Assembly: GCA_033439795.1 (NCBI GenBank)
Contig: JAUTDP010000009.1
Coordinates: 558,001 to 622,000, forward strand
Source: Sordaria brevicollis
Lineage: Eukaryota > Ascomycota > Sordariomycetes > Sordariales > Sordariaceae
DNA length: 64,000 nt
Reading direction: 5' to 3'
Part shown: positions 22,283 to 33,512 of the stretch, one piece after another
Layout of the letters: the number at the start of each line of letters is the position of its first letter
How positions within the stretch are numbered: position 1 is the stretch's first letter
The notes under the pieces: model-generated
What the model was told of the DNA's origin: nothing
Database searches by the model: none
The model's input: the letters and a program-made list of their open reading frames with translations, nothing else
Program-made: the position numbers and the translations under genes

Positions 22283-23419
22283 ATGGGTCTGCGCCGAACA
22301 CCGCCCCCAGAGGCTGCACCAGCAGCAACAGCAGCAACATCCTCAACATCGCAAGCCACAATACCACCAGGAACAACACCAAGAGCTGTCACGCCGAGAG
22401 CGGTGACACCGAGAACAGCGACACCAAGAGCAAGGAGTACGAGATCCGCAACGCCGAGATCAATATCTTCAGATCCGACCGCCCATCTTCAACGGGCTGC
22501 CGAAGTACTGCAAGCCCTCAATGGCCTCGATGCCTCCACGCGCGACGAAATAACAATCATCAAAATCTCGAACCCCATATCAAGCGCATTGCACTCTGCA
22601 TCCGAAAACAACATAAGCAGTAGGAACGATGACGATACAAACGACCAACAGCCAAACAGCAGCACCGCCCCGCGCACCTCGGACGTTTCAGCCCACAGCG
22701 CTTCCTCCGCGCTCGACGCGCCAACTCCCGCCAGTCTCGAGGCCGACCTGGCGCACTACAAGGAATTGTTTGCCAAGCTGCGTTTCTCCTACGTCGAACA
22801 AGTGACCAAGGAGAAATTTATACGCGCCATCGTCGGCGACCCCCCGTTGATTGTCACGCCGCAAGAAAATGCCGACCTCGAGGCGAGCAACGTGGCCGCC
22901 AAGGCCTCGCTCAAGGCGCTCAAGACCGAAGTCGCCCTGCTTGTCGAAGACCTCGAATCTCGCTCGCGCGAGCTCGCAGCGCGGTATGAGCGCGTGAAGC
23001 TGGACCGCGTCAAGCTGAAGGAGCTCCCGGGCAAGATGGAGGAGCTACAGAAGAGGGTAAATGAGTTGCGGACGAAGCAGGCTATTCAGCCGGGAAGCCT
23101 GCCGGAGATGAACCTGCCCCTTGCGAAGACGGTGGTGCTGGTGGAGGAGCGAAGGCAGAAGGCCAGGGAGCTAGAGAGACAGGTGGAACAGCTGTCAAGC
23201 CTGGCGCCGAGGAAAAGGAAGGAGATGGAACGGCTGCAGATCGAGGTCACGGCTTTGGCTGCGAAGAGGACGCAGGTGACCGCGGCGGCAAGGGAGGCCA
23301 AGAGGAGAAGGGAGAATGCGCAGAAGGCAGGTGGCGCGGACGATGAGATGGAGGCTAAAGGGAGGTGGTACCGGGCGAGCGAGGCTGCGTTGAGAGAGGT
23401 GCTGGGCTTGAAGGAGTAG
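22283..23419 (+). CDS. Sos7-like coiled-coil kinetochore protein
   Basis: Single exon, 378 residues, starting at the ATG that begins MGLRRTPPPE; the frame extends a few codons upstream only through a non-ATG codon. Residues ~1-160 are low complexity (Ala/Thr/Pro/Arg with several TPR/TPRA repeats, then Ser/Asn-rich). From ~165 a conserved block (HYKELFAKLRFSYVEQVTKE, then FIRAIVGDPP) matches the N-terminal signature of the Sos7 family, and the rest is heptad-rich coiled coil to the C-terminus. Sos7 of fission yeast is a kinetochore component linked to Spc7 (KNL1), in the outer kinetochore network that binds microtubules and recruits checkpoint proteins. Family membership rests on that block; the TP-rich head could be a CDK target. 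Confidence 0.8.
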   Translation: MGLRRTPPPEAAPAATAATSSTSQATIPPGTTPRAVTPRAVTPRTATPRARSTRSATPRSISSDPTAHLQRAAEVLQALNGLDASTRDEITIIKISNPISSALHSASENNISSRNDDDTNDQQPNSSTAPRTSDVSAHSASSALDAPTPASLEADLAHYKELFAKLRFSYVEQVTKEKFIRAIVGDPPLIVTPQENADLEASNVAAKASLKALKTEVALLVEDLESRSRELAARYERVKLDRVKLKELPGKMEELQKRVNELRTKQAIQPGSLPEMNLPLAKTVVLVEERRQKARELERQVEQLSSLAPRKRKEMERLQIEVTALAAKRTQVTAAAREAKRRRENAQKAGGADDEMEAKGRWYRASEAALREVLGLKE

Positions 23420-25158
23420 AAACGAAGGAATGTCTCCATGTTTGAGTTTTGTTTCAGTTACTTCTACTGGTTTGGGTCTATGCTCAGACCAGACGGTTGA
23501 TATCACGAGGTTTAGGTTATTCGGGATACTGGGGTTCAGGAGTATGGATATTTCGCTGATATGGTTTGGGTGGTTGTCGTTTCCCACTGCCAGCCAGGTG
23601 TGTACTGGCGGCGCTGTTACAAGCGGTTTCTGCTATCAAAATCGGCATTGAACCGGGATGTGTCCCTGAGCCGTTGGGCCCTTGGATTCAACGACAAAGC
23701 CCAGTACAGACCGCTGGACCAACACATCTGGTACATCTTAACCCAAACTGGAGAGGAATGCGGGATAGAAACGGCTCGTTGCCGCCATGTGCCATCTGAG
23801 AGTTGACCTCGAGAGTGCACCTTCCCGCTCCTTTCAATCAAGATCTACACCGCATCACGTCCCAACGAGGATACTCGAAGTTGTACAAGATCTCACTGCC
23901 GTAAGCAATCCTGCGAGTCCCTACATATGGGATTTCTGTGCGGTTACACGGAGTGTATTAACACACCCCGCTCCCCCTCCCGGCGGACTCGGCGATCTCG
24001 CCTCATCTTCCCTTGTTACACCTTCTGTTGAAGCGGTTAGTCTGGGATAGTGGCGTTCTCCCCATCATCACGCCATGAAATCCCTTGCCGTTTGGAATAT
24101 GGTCAAAACAACGTTCCGGAGCGGGGGAATAGGGAGCGTTGCATTCATCGCAACCTTGGCTCTTCTCCGCACCGACCGGGGCGTTTTTGTGTCATTGGCG
24201 AATTCGGGGTAAACCGTAGGGACGGCCAGTGTGATGGTAGGTGATGATCTGACATTCTCCTTTCCAACGAAGGTCATCGAGAACAGTGAGGCACATGATC
24301 TCTTTCAAGTCTCACCGATTTCAGGGTAGCTGAAGATCTGAGACGGAGAGGGAAGAGTCTCAGATGCAGAAACTGGGCACAATGGGGGAGATATCCAGAT
24401 CCCAGTTACGCCGATCCGTCAACGGCGTCAACAAGAATTACCTGGCATGCCACTCACCACACTGCAGTTCAGCAACAACGCGGGGAACATCCGTTCCCCG
24501 CCCCCATTCCCACATCCCTCTGTGAACAACCTCCGAGGCCGGGGGTCAGGTGCGGGGGTCCTTGTGAGCTGTAGAAGATGTCAAGAGACTTTCTCAAATT
24601 TACCATGATTTTTCTTCCATCAACGAAAACTCAGCACATCGTTAGTCACTCATACCTATGAATCACCTTTTCCAAGCTTTTCCAAGCCCGTAGTTCGAGT
24701 CTAATTACCTACCACTGCCTCTGAGCCCCCGAGACTAGACTTGAGAGCCTCCCACTCATAAACTCCGCGCTTAACCAATCGCTATCTAGCGCATATGACT
24801 AGCTAGAAAAGAGCCTAAAGGCTAAACGCACCTCGGCAGCTCCACACCCATTTGTTATTCATCTTCCGTGGGGACTTCTTGGGGAAGTCCAGACCCTTTT
24901 CCTCTTTTTCCTTTTTTCTTTTTTTCCCCTCATCACAAATCCAGATCTTTGTATTCTTTAGGACGTCGGTTCTGCAATGCTCCGAGTCTCCGACAGGACA
25001 CATTTGTTCCCCCTTGATGATTCATAATCTCATTTTTCCTGGTGTCCGCGTGATGCTAAGTGCAGTACGTACGAGGAATGTCAAAAAGTCCTGCCCAGAC
25101 CGAAATCGGGCATGTACATACAGTACATACAGTACATACAGTACATACAGTAGCTTCG

Positions 25159-25189
<31 letters not shown>

Positions 25190-26846
25190 TGGGAGAGTGG
25201 ACTTAGAAAGCGGAGCGGAGTTAAGCCTCATCTTCCGTTTCTGTCCAGGACGGCAGGACTGACAATTCCATGGCAAAAAAAGACATCGAAACTCCCCTTG
25301 ATACCGCTAACAAGGGAGGGGAGGGGGGAACAACTCATCAAGAAGTGTTGGTGAAGCGCCCGCCCATCCCGCATATCCCGATTTCTAGCATGGGGTGTCT
25401 AATGTCTGTACGGCGTACATCTCTCTACCCCCGTTGTGTGTTGAAGGAATCACTGAACCATAGAAATCCGAAGTCCGGAAACCCAAACGAGAGTGTCTGT
25501 CACTCGCGGCTGGTTGGTTTGTCTCAAAGATTTCCACAGACGTGTTTTACGGTCCCGCGCGGGGATTCTGGACGGAGACAAAAGAAGGCGGGGTGGTGAC
25601 AAGGGGGGTGATACAGGTGATACCCGATCTAGCAATAAGTCTTACGCGGACTCACTCATTCTTCGCTTCTCCTTTAATTTTTTTCATTCCGGGCGCGCCG
25701 ACGGGGAGATCTGATCCCCATTTAAGTTGCTGGCGGAAGTGATAGACACATCGTACATCCTGTGAAACATAGCCGTTCCGAATGAGCAGTTTGGTTCATT
25801 GTGGTTCCAGAACTCCCTTTCTTTAGTCGAAGAGTGGAAAAAAAGAAAGAAGAAGCAATTTGTCGGTCTGGTGACATTAGTTTGTGTCAATTCAACAAGT
25901 AAGGGCCATACGCAAAGGTATGCAAAGTTGACTAAAGTCCGCAGCAACCCCAGCAGCAAGCAAGCGGCAAGTTCACCCGGCATATAGTCTGCCTAGTACC
26001 ACTCATAGCTCTGGCGTCCCTCCTTCCTCTTGCTCTTCTTCCCTCTCTTGCTCCTTTCTTGGATTTCTTACCATACAGAGTTGTCAGACTCAATTCTCAA
26101 AACCCCCACGCCGCTCTCCTCTCACTACTCTTCCTCCACTCAGATTTCTTGCCGAACGAACGAACGCTACTAGTGATACTCAGCTCCCACAGGCATTGGG
26201 ACGGTGACAGTGTCCGATACATACCAATACACAAGAGAGGAGACCGTCAGAAACCGGAAGGCGCACCCCATCACAGGCGAGCTGCTGCAACCTGCCACTC
26301 ACCCGGCCACCCGCCCGCCCTGCCACGCAGTTGCACCAGTTGCACATCGCCTCTGTTGGTTCCTTGTTTTTATCACCCGGTGTGATCAACGTCTCACTTG
26401 TGGCGTTTATCAGATCTAAATCTCTCTGAAGATATAAGAAGAGCCGACAACCCTAGCGCTGAGCGGAGAAGTCAGTTTGTCCGAGTCAACAAACTTTGAG
26501 CAGCAAGATATCGTCAAAGCGCACAAAAAGTCATCGAAACAACTGAAGCGAATCCCAATACGGAAGCGAAATAAGAAGCAGGTCTCGGTCCAAGCTGCGC
26601 CGAGCTGAATAAAGTCCGTAGTTTTGCGGCGTTAACAAGCCTTCGATACCAACGTAGCGAACGCCAATCAGGAAGGGTCGGTGTTACAACGGCGCCAGAT
26701 ACCGGACTTACAATATCCGTCCCACATCCTTCTGCTATAGCAGTCGACAGTCATTGCTTCCCACAACACCCTGATCCTCTGTGCACTTCGCCCAACAACA
26801 GCGACCAAGACCGCGACTAAAAGCTTCAAAACGAAGACCGCCAACG
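23420..26846. other. 3.4 kb intergenic region with simple repeats
   Basis: Between Sos7-like (+) and the mutarotase gene (+). Open frames are short and random-looking. A 9-bp tandem repeat and an A27 tract lie near 25.1 kb. The last several hundred bases are probably promoter and 5' UTR of the mutarotase gene. Confidence 0.5.
25114..25185 (+). repeat. GTACATACA tandem repeat followed by A27
   Basis: About four copies of the 9-mer GTACATACA span 25114-25152, followed after six bases by an uninterrupted run of 27 A (25159-25185). This is microsatellite-type DNA, likely length-polymorphic. A poly(A) run can mark a LINE 3' end, but no reverse-transcriptase fragment lies upstream, so I read it as simple sequence. 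Confidence 0.85.
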
Positions 26847-27466
26847 ATGTCAGCCCGGCAATCACTGTGGACCCCTCCCAAGGAGGCCGAGCCGGGCCTC
26901 TGGAATCCTGGAGCGCCGAAGCTCTGGTCGCCTAGAGAAAGGAGCCAGTCGACAAGCACAGTTTCCTGGGTCTTCTCGGCCTCCAACGCGGACGGAAGGA
27001 TACGCTATCCCGGTCGGCGCTTTGGGCAAATCGTCAAACTGAAGCCCGAGTACATCAGCAAGTACAAGGAGGTCCACGCTGCGGTGTGGCCCGAGGTTGC
27101 GAAGCAAATCAAGGAGTGTAACATTCAGGATTGTATGTCCATCCCATCCCTCTTCCTTTTCTTCTGAACCGAGAAGAAACCGTCAGCGATCTCCAGCAAG
27201 TTTTGGGCAACATCTTTAACCACTTTCATGGATATACAGATAGCATCTTCCACGACCCAGGCACTGGCATCCTCTTTGCCAGCTTCAAGTATGTCGGTTA
27301 TGACTATGAGGGCGATATGGAGAAGATGCGCGAGAACCCCAAGGTTCGGGAGTGGTGGAAGATGACGGATGGGTTCCAAGAGTCCATGGTCCCGGGAGCA
27401 AAGAACAGCGAGTCGGGAGAGCCGTCCTGGTGGAAACCCGTCGAGGAGGTCTTTTACCAGGCATGA
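26847..27466 (+). CDS. L-rhamnose mutarotase family protein
   Basis: Two exons, 26847-27132 and 27240-27466, give 170 residues; the split codon forms Tyr96 in the QDYSIFHD strand. From residue ~54 the protein follows the RhaM/YiiL fold (a ferredoxin-like dimer that interconverts alpha and beta L-rhamnose): RRFGQIVKLKPEYISKYKEVH carries Tyr73 and His77, followed by WPEV, SIFHD and, near the end, EWWKMTDGFQE and WWKPVEEVFYQ. The ~50-residue N-terminal extension, rich in Trp/Pro/Ser, is not part of the fold. No other rhamnose-catabolic gene is nearby, so the natural substrate is an inference. If the intron is read through, translation ends shortly after it. Confidence 0.9.
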
Positions 27467-27852
27467 AGACGGTTCGGCAGTTACTGTACTTTTCTTCGAA
27501 TAGCCAGTTCTTGGTCGATATTCTTGTTTTCGTTAGCGCCAGTTTAAAGGGTACGAGCTGGTAATCGCGGCTATTCGAGGTATGCATGCTTCGAGTGTGA
27601 CATGTGAACCTGATCGACGGACTCGAGCTGTTCGTTGCCATCGACAATCAAGAAAGTTGAACAGGGTTAGGTCAATTTAGTCGTGTATGAGAGTCGTTAC
27701 TTGTAAAAGCGATCTGGAGCCGCTCAATCTCGGACGAACCTTAATTTGCGGGGAAAATTGTGTGCATCGACCGACGATCATTGTGTGCAGTTCGGATGTG
27801 CGCTGTGATCTGCCTCGGCAGGAAAATTTGTCATTGGTGATGCGCTGGATTA
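27467..27852. other. Short convergent 3' intergenic region
   Basis: 386 bases between the stops of the mutarotase (+) and thioredoxin-like (-) genes. It contains only 3' flanking sequence. Confidence 0.5.
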
Positions 27853-28588
27853 CTATTTCAGTTTTCCAAACAGGCCGCTGAAGATGCTGGTGGCAGACCC
27901 GCCTCCTCCGCGATTTCCATGCCGTCTCGCCTCGTTTCGGATCCTGTTGAAGAAAGAGAGTCAGGTTAGCGCACTTTTAAAGCGAGAGTCAGGTAAAGAT
28001 CATGGAGTCGGCGCACCAATCCTCCAGGAACTTGCGATTGGCCAATTGACGACCATCCGTGACCTTGGTTTGCGTCTGCGCTTCCTGGGCATCAAAACTC
28101 AGCAAGGTCGGGATCGAGTTGATCATATAGGTAAGGCCCAGTCCGGCTTCCATAACATCAGGCGCATCATATTCGACGGTGCAGAAGCCCACGCCGCCCT
28201 CTTCTTCACCGACTCCGGTTTCGACGAGCTCGCGCAACAAGGGCTCCACTACTCGGCATGTTGGGCAATAGGAGGTGGTCCACAAAGTCAATAGTGGCGT
28301 TCGAGAGGAGGAAGAGATGAGCTGGTAAGTATGAAACTGGTCGAGGTTACGAACACTGTCAACAATGAACAGGAGTTAGTCAAGCTTGTCGGAGCAGATT
28401 TTAGACTCTTGTGATGGATGCACGCACGACTGGTAGATCTGGTTTTTGGCCGCAACTGCGCGCGTGGTCGAGAAAGACGCAGCACTCGAAGCAAACTGAT
28501 TGTAAGTCGCTGCTGTTGCTGGGGTCTTGCCGAGCAGGCGCGCAGAGCTGAAGAGGGCCTGCCTGCTGGAGGAAGAGACGAATTGCAT
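27853..28588 (-). CDS. Mitochondrial thioredoxin-like protein (CPTC motif)
   Basis: Three exons, 28588-28428, 28355-28017 and 27943-27853, give 196 residues. The N-terminal ~45 residues are rich in Ser/Ala/Arg with no acidic residues (RQALFSSARLLGK, SFSTTRAVAA), typical of a mitochondrial presequence. The thioredoxin fold follows: LLTLWTTSYCPTC gives a redox pair Cys84-x-x-Cys87, and NSIPTLLSF carries the cis-proline loop. The active site CPTC differs from the classical CGPC of thioredoxin. The last exon, reached by an intron with a CTAAC branch and CAACAG acceptor, encodes a basic Gly-rich tail ending IFSGLFGKLK; without it the protein would stop 8 residues after the donor. It is divergent from the MFS gene. 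The substrate is unknown. Confidence 0.88.
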
Positions 28589-31165
28589 GGTTGGGACTGG
28601 GCGGTGACAGCTTTGGTTGAGGCTCTTTGCTTTTCTGAGGTCTCAATTGGACGGCACTTCTGCGGTCCCTTTGGCCGGTGATTATGGTGTGATGCTGGAG
28701 GGCACAAGCTATGTAATCGAGATCCGAATGGCAAGAGCGTGTAATTGATCGATACTGCGATGGTGAACTGGAGACCGGCTAGGAATTTCAAACCAGCGCT
28801 ATCGGTAGCATCAGCGAAAAGACGGGAGCTAAGAGATGGAGGTGAGAAACGCCAAGGATCTCAATGTCAGATTGGTTGCGTCATGACGCATGGATCCCCC
28901 CAACCTGACGCCCTCGTCTCTCTGTATTTAGGGGACCAACGGGGTGAGGGTCCCGCCCTTTTGTTTCTCTACAGGGGTGCTGCAAGCCATGGAGATCTCA
29001 CAAATGGCACCCACCCACACCAACCCGCCCGTCCACTGCACTTCCCGGTCATGAACATGTGAGCGCCGGCAACCGGGCAAGTGAGCAATTGTGCATTCTG
29101 GGCTTTCTGAAGTGGTGTCCAGCGGGCTGGAAACAAGACCGGGATAGCCGGAGAGATACTCGTAAGCATCCCACCTTGTAAATTGAGTTGGTCATCACCG
29201 GTAGGTCGGTATCACTTGCACGTGGATTGTCGCGACGTTGTGAGATTTTCGAGACACTGGATTTTACTGCCGCAAAAGTCGGGGGTGAATCTGTAACTGC
29301 AGTGACTCGGGGGACATCCGAACGCAACAGCTCAGGAAATTCGCTGAGGCAGACCGTCGTCAAGGCCGGGCGGACAACTCCTTCCGAAAGAGCTTAGGCC
29401 CTCCGGTGGTGCTTGCGAAACACAATTCGGCCTCCGATTTGTCTGCCCGTGGTCTCGATAAACTCAAAATGATAGGAGGTGGGTTCGGCGCCCAGGATCT
29501 GCGTCTACAACGTCGCTACAACGCTGCTAGCGGCGCATCTCTGGCGCGTTTGGCTGCGGATACCCGAACTGTAGTGCGGGGGAAACATGGGAGGGTCTGC
29601 GGGCTGGCTGTTCAGAGTAATGTGGTGCGACGTGCAACACTAACGTGATCGTTCCATTGTCAATTGCGGCCATTTTGCGACCATCCAACAACTCGAACGC
29701 GATAAGACGACGACGTTGAACATCTAATATCGAGGATACCCAAATCATTCAACGATTGCCACGAATCGGGGAATAAGCCAATGCGAAGCAACCCTTACAT
29801 CCTGGCCTTTGATCATTCCCGCCTGCCCATCTCGTATCCTCCGCTTTCTGTCCGCCAACCGGAGACTCGGATGCTCGCACACGGGGCCGGAGTCGAGGAG
29901 GACGGCAGCATGACAGGCATGATAGACACAAAAACCCTCGCTCAACTTTTGCAAATCGCCCTTGTCTGGACGGCTTTAAAGCCCGCCACATCGGTTCGTA
30001 TCCTTGATCGCCGATCCCTTGCCCTTTTGCGCCGGCCTTGTCTGCCAGGTTTGCATGATCAGTAGGCTTAGTCTCGGGACTCAAGAAGGTGATGGCCTGA
30101 GAACCTCTTGGGACAGCTTGGTGAGGTGAGACCAAACCTCGATGTGCTGCCGATGGAGGCAACTGAAGCAAGAAACCCCTCGTCCACCGAGTTCCTTGTC
30201 TTCAAGCCCAACATGGTCCACCTGACGACCGCTCTGGCTCAGCATACGGTAACGAGTACAGAACCAGGCGATAATACGGCAAGGTTGTGGATCACTTTTC
30301 AGTCGTCTGCCTTTGAGCATGATCCGATGCCTTGTCGTTTCTCCCATTTTCCGTCAAAAAGGCCATCTTGGCTGGGGCTTGGCAGACCTCGGCGGCGTTT
30401 TGAAGGGGCTGGGAACCTCCTGGGGCAGAGTCAAACTCCCACAGACAGGGTCGTCTTCAGCATGGGCTCGACCCACGCGCTGGTGTGTTTTAGCGTGTCT
30501 AGTGGACACCCCACTGATACCAGAGATGCACCCAAGTGGAAGGCACTCGCACCCAAGCAAATCCAAGAGCGAAAATGCATGCAGCTATTCTCAACAACCG
30601 CCGCTTCCTGTGCTCACAAGACCCCTTCTCCTCTTTTCGTTTCATCTGGGCGTGTCCCTGTTTCCTGTTTCCTATTTGTACGATTACCGTATGAGTGAGC
30701 ATCTTAGTGCCTGTTGAGGAAGGAGAGTTGCCAACCAGAGACAGGGTTCGACTAGCACGGCTTTGACTGACAACCCAATTCTACCAAAGTCCGGCCCTTG
30801 GAGATCGACACCAGATGACTACTTGAACTCCGTCTCCCTCCTCCTTCCATCTTGCATACTTTGCTGCACATCTTTCTGACATCTTCCCTTGTCCCCCACT
30901 CATACCTCGTTGCCTAGGTATCAGTCTCCTACTACCCTGCATTGCATATACATTGCATCCTATGTTTTTCTGTTTTCCTTGCCCCAACACCGGAAACTAG
31001 ACTGGGTTCATTCTCATCCTATATGGACATTTGACGCTTCCTATACATATCTTTAAACATATCCTCCGTGGGATAGCTTCCTCGAACCTTTGGATTATTA
31101 CCTAGCCTTTTTACCAAAAAACTCCCTGCTCGCAAAATACGACCAACACCATAGAATTCGACGCA
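28589..31165. other. 2.6 kb divergent intergenic region
   Basis: Between the thioredoxin-like (-) and MFS (+) genes. A 196-codon frame at 30108-30698 and a 140-codon frame at 29749-30171 (-) show no domain and random composition. The last ~400 bases are CT-rich and probably the transporter promoter and 5' UTR. Confidence 0.5.
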
Positions 31166-33512
31166 ATGGCCCCCGATCCTGAAGCGGGCACCACACCGCA
31201 AAAAGGCGGATGGCGGTTGTTTGGACGAGGCTCGGCGAGGGAACCAGACAATGAGGAAGCCCCAGGGAGGGGAAGACTTCCAAAATGGAATATGGGCATA
31301 TTGAACGATAAAGAGACCATTGAAGTGCCAGGTAAATATATCGGGGAAAAAGCTCTTGTTTGCCGTTCACATTTTATTGACTTTATCTCAGGTTCGGTCT
31401 TACTGTTAGCAGCCGATCACAACGAGCCCCTTGGCCTCCGAAATGCCCCTGCACGAACCTCACATTCATCAATCCCGACTGCCGTTATCCGGCCTCCTGA
31501 ACCCCTTCAGGAAGAGAAGAAGAAAACAAGTGACGGCAAGATTATTCTCGAACCCCAACCGGAAGAATCAGCCAACGACCCCCTGAACTGGCCAACATGG
31601 CGCAGAGATTCCGCCCTGCTCTCCCTGGGCCTCTTTTGCATGGTGGGCGGCGGCATGACCCCTCTACTTGCTGCTGGCTTCACGGATGTCGCCGAGGAGT
31701 TTGATGTCAGCGTCTCAAGCGTGTCACTCACAACAGGTCTTTTCATGATGGGCATGGGCCTTGGCTCAGTCATTTTCTCGCCTACAGCTATTCTGTATGG
31801 TAAAAGGCCCGTGTACCTTTTTGGAGCCGTGTTGTTTATCGTGACATCGGTTTGGTGTGCCGTGTCAAAGAACTTTGCGTCTTTGGTGGTTGGAAGAATC
31901 TTCCAGGGCATCGCTGTCAGTCCGGTTGAATGCCTTCCCTCCGCCACTATCGCCGAGATCTTCTTCCTCCACGAGCGAGCTTACCGAATCGGCATCTATA
32001 CACTCCTGCTTCTTGGTGGAAAGAACTTGGTTCCTCTGGTCAGCGCTGCCGTGATCGAGAGCTTGGGCTGGCGCTGGACGTTCTGGTGAGTTGCTCCTTT
32101 ATAACATCAATCTCAAGTCTTTCTGAACGCTAACGAGTCTCCACAGGGTTGTTGCTATTGTTGTTGGTTTCTGCGGGTTTCTTCTGTTCTTGTTTGTTCC
32201 TGAGACATTCTGGGACAGAGTACCTCATCCCAGGAAAAAGTCATCCAGGCCAAGCTTCTTTCGCCGAATGTCCTCAAAACAGCACATTCGACGTTCGGAC
32301 GCAGCAGCCGTCAGCGTGCCGCCCAGCGCTCGTCACAGCCTGGAAGGCCCGGCACCAGCACCAGCTGCGCATACCCATCGCCGGAACGTTCATGTCGGAT
32401 TCGCTACCGAGACCGAACCACACCATACCGAGAAGGATGTCGAGGCCGCTGCGCTACAAAACACTTCTGAGAAGCCTGTCGAACCCCAGAGCTCAAGCGT
32501 TCTCATGTCGGCACCTATCGCTGCGGAAGCTGACCAAGCTACACGCCCGGGACTTGTCATTCAGGAACCTTCATCCGATCACTCAACAAAGGCACATGTT
32601 TCGTACATGTCTGACAACCTCGAGAAGCCCAAGTCGCCTTACTCCCCGAATAGGCCTGCCGGACAAGACCATACCGAAACGGATACCGAGTCTCAATCAA
32701 TCGCCAGTTCCCGCATGGTGGGTGGCAAAGTTCCATATACTGCCGCCCTGCGTGACCAGCCGGCAAAGTCCTTTTTCCAGCAGCTCAAGCCTTTCCATGG
32801 TCGTTTGAACAAGGACAAGTGGCACAAAGTAGCCATTCGCCCGCTCATTCTTTTCTCCTATCCTGCCGTTTTGTGGTCAGCTATTGTCTATTCATGCTCA
32901 GTCGGATGGCTTATCGTGATCTCCGAGTCTGTGGCCGTGATCTACCGTGAAGGCCACTACGAATTCAATGCCCTGCAGACGGGTCTGGTCTACATCAGCC
33001 CGTTTGTAGGTGGTATTCTGGGCACGGCTGTGGCTGGCAAGGTATCGGATGTCATCGTGAAGGCCATGGCCAGGCGCAATGGTGGTCTTTATGAGCCAGA
33101 GTTCAGGCTTGTTATGGCTCTGCCTGTAGCCATCACCACGGTTATTGGCTTGATGGGCTTCGGCTGGTCGGCGCAGCTGGGTAACCACTGGATTGTGCCG
33201 ACCGTGTTCTTCGGCGTTGTCTCGTTCGGGTGCTCGCTTGGCTCGACGACTAGTATTACGTTCTGTGTCGACAGCTACAGACAGTATGCCGGCGAAGCCC
33301 TGGTCACGCTCAACTTCAGCAAGAACATCTTTCACGGCCTGGTCTTCAGCTTGTTTGTGACGGGCTGGCTTACCGACGACGGACCCAAGACGGTGTTTAT
33401 CTGGATCGGAATCATCCAGCTCATTTTGCTCTTTTTCACCATTCCGATGTACATCTACGGAAAGAGGGCAAGGATGTGGACGGTCCGGAAGAACTTTATG
33501 GAGAAGTTCTAG
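31166..33512 (+). CDS. Major facilitator superfamily transporter (DHA1/Hol1-like)
   Basis: Three exons, 31166-31331, 31392-32085 and 32147-33512, give 741 residues. The first intron is 60 bases and in frame, but has GTAAAT donor, TTGAC branch and TCTCAG acceptor. A cytosolic N-terminus with the fungal DHA1 signature DPLNWPTWRRD leads into TM1. The TM2-3 loop has the MFS-type element GKRPVYLFGAV, and VGRIFQGIAVSP suits TM4. Six helices are followed by an unusually long central loop (~170 residues, Ser/His/Glu-rich), then six more; the second half has SPFVGGILGTAVAGKVSD. Fungal relatives are plasma-membrane drug:H+ antiporters or polyamine/cation carriers of the Hol1 type; the substrate cannot be read from sequence. 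The long loop is likely a regulatory phosphorylation region. Confidence 0.92.

Noticed and set aside
24680..24720. B-box-like TTCGAGTCT suggesting a tRNA gene
   Set aside because: No matching A box, acceptor pairing or cloverleaf could be made around it.
18934..26846. Possible RIP-mutated transposon relics in the long gene-poor stretches
   Set aside because: By eye the base composition is not strongly AT/TpA-biased and no transposase or reverse-transcriptase fragment appears; a computed RIP index would be needed to reopen this.
30108..30698. 196-codon plus-strand frame upstream of the MFS gene
   Set aside because: No domain or splice continuation that would improve it; composition is not protein-like.
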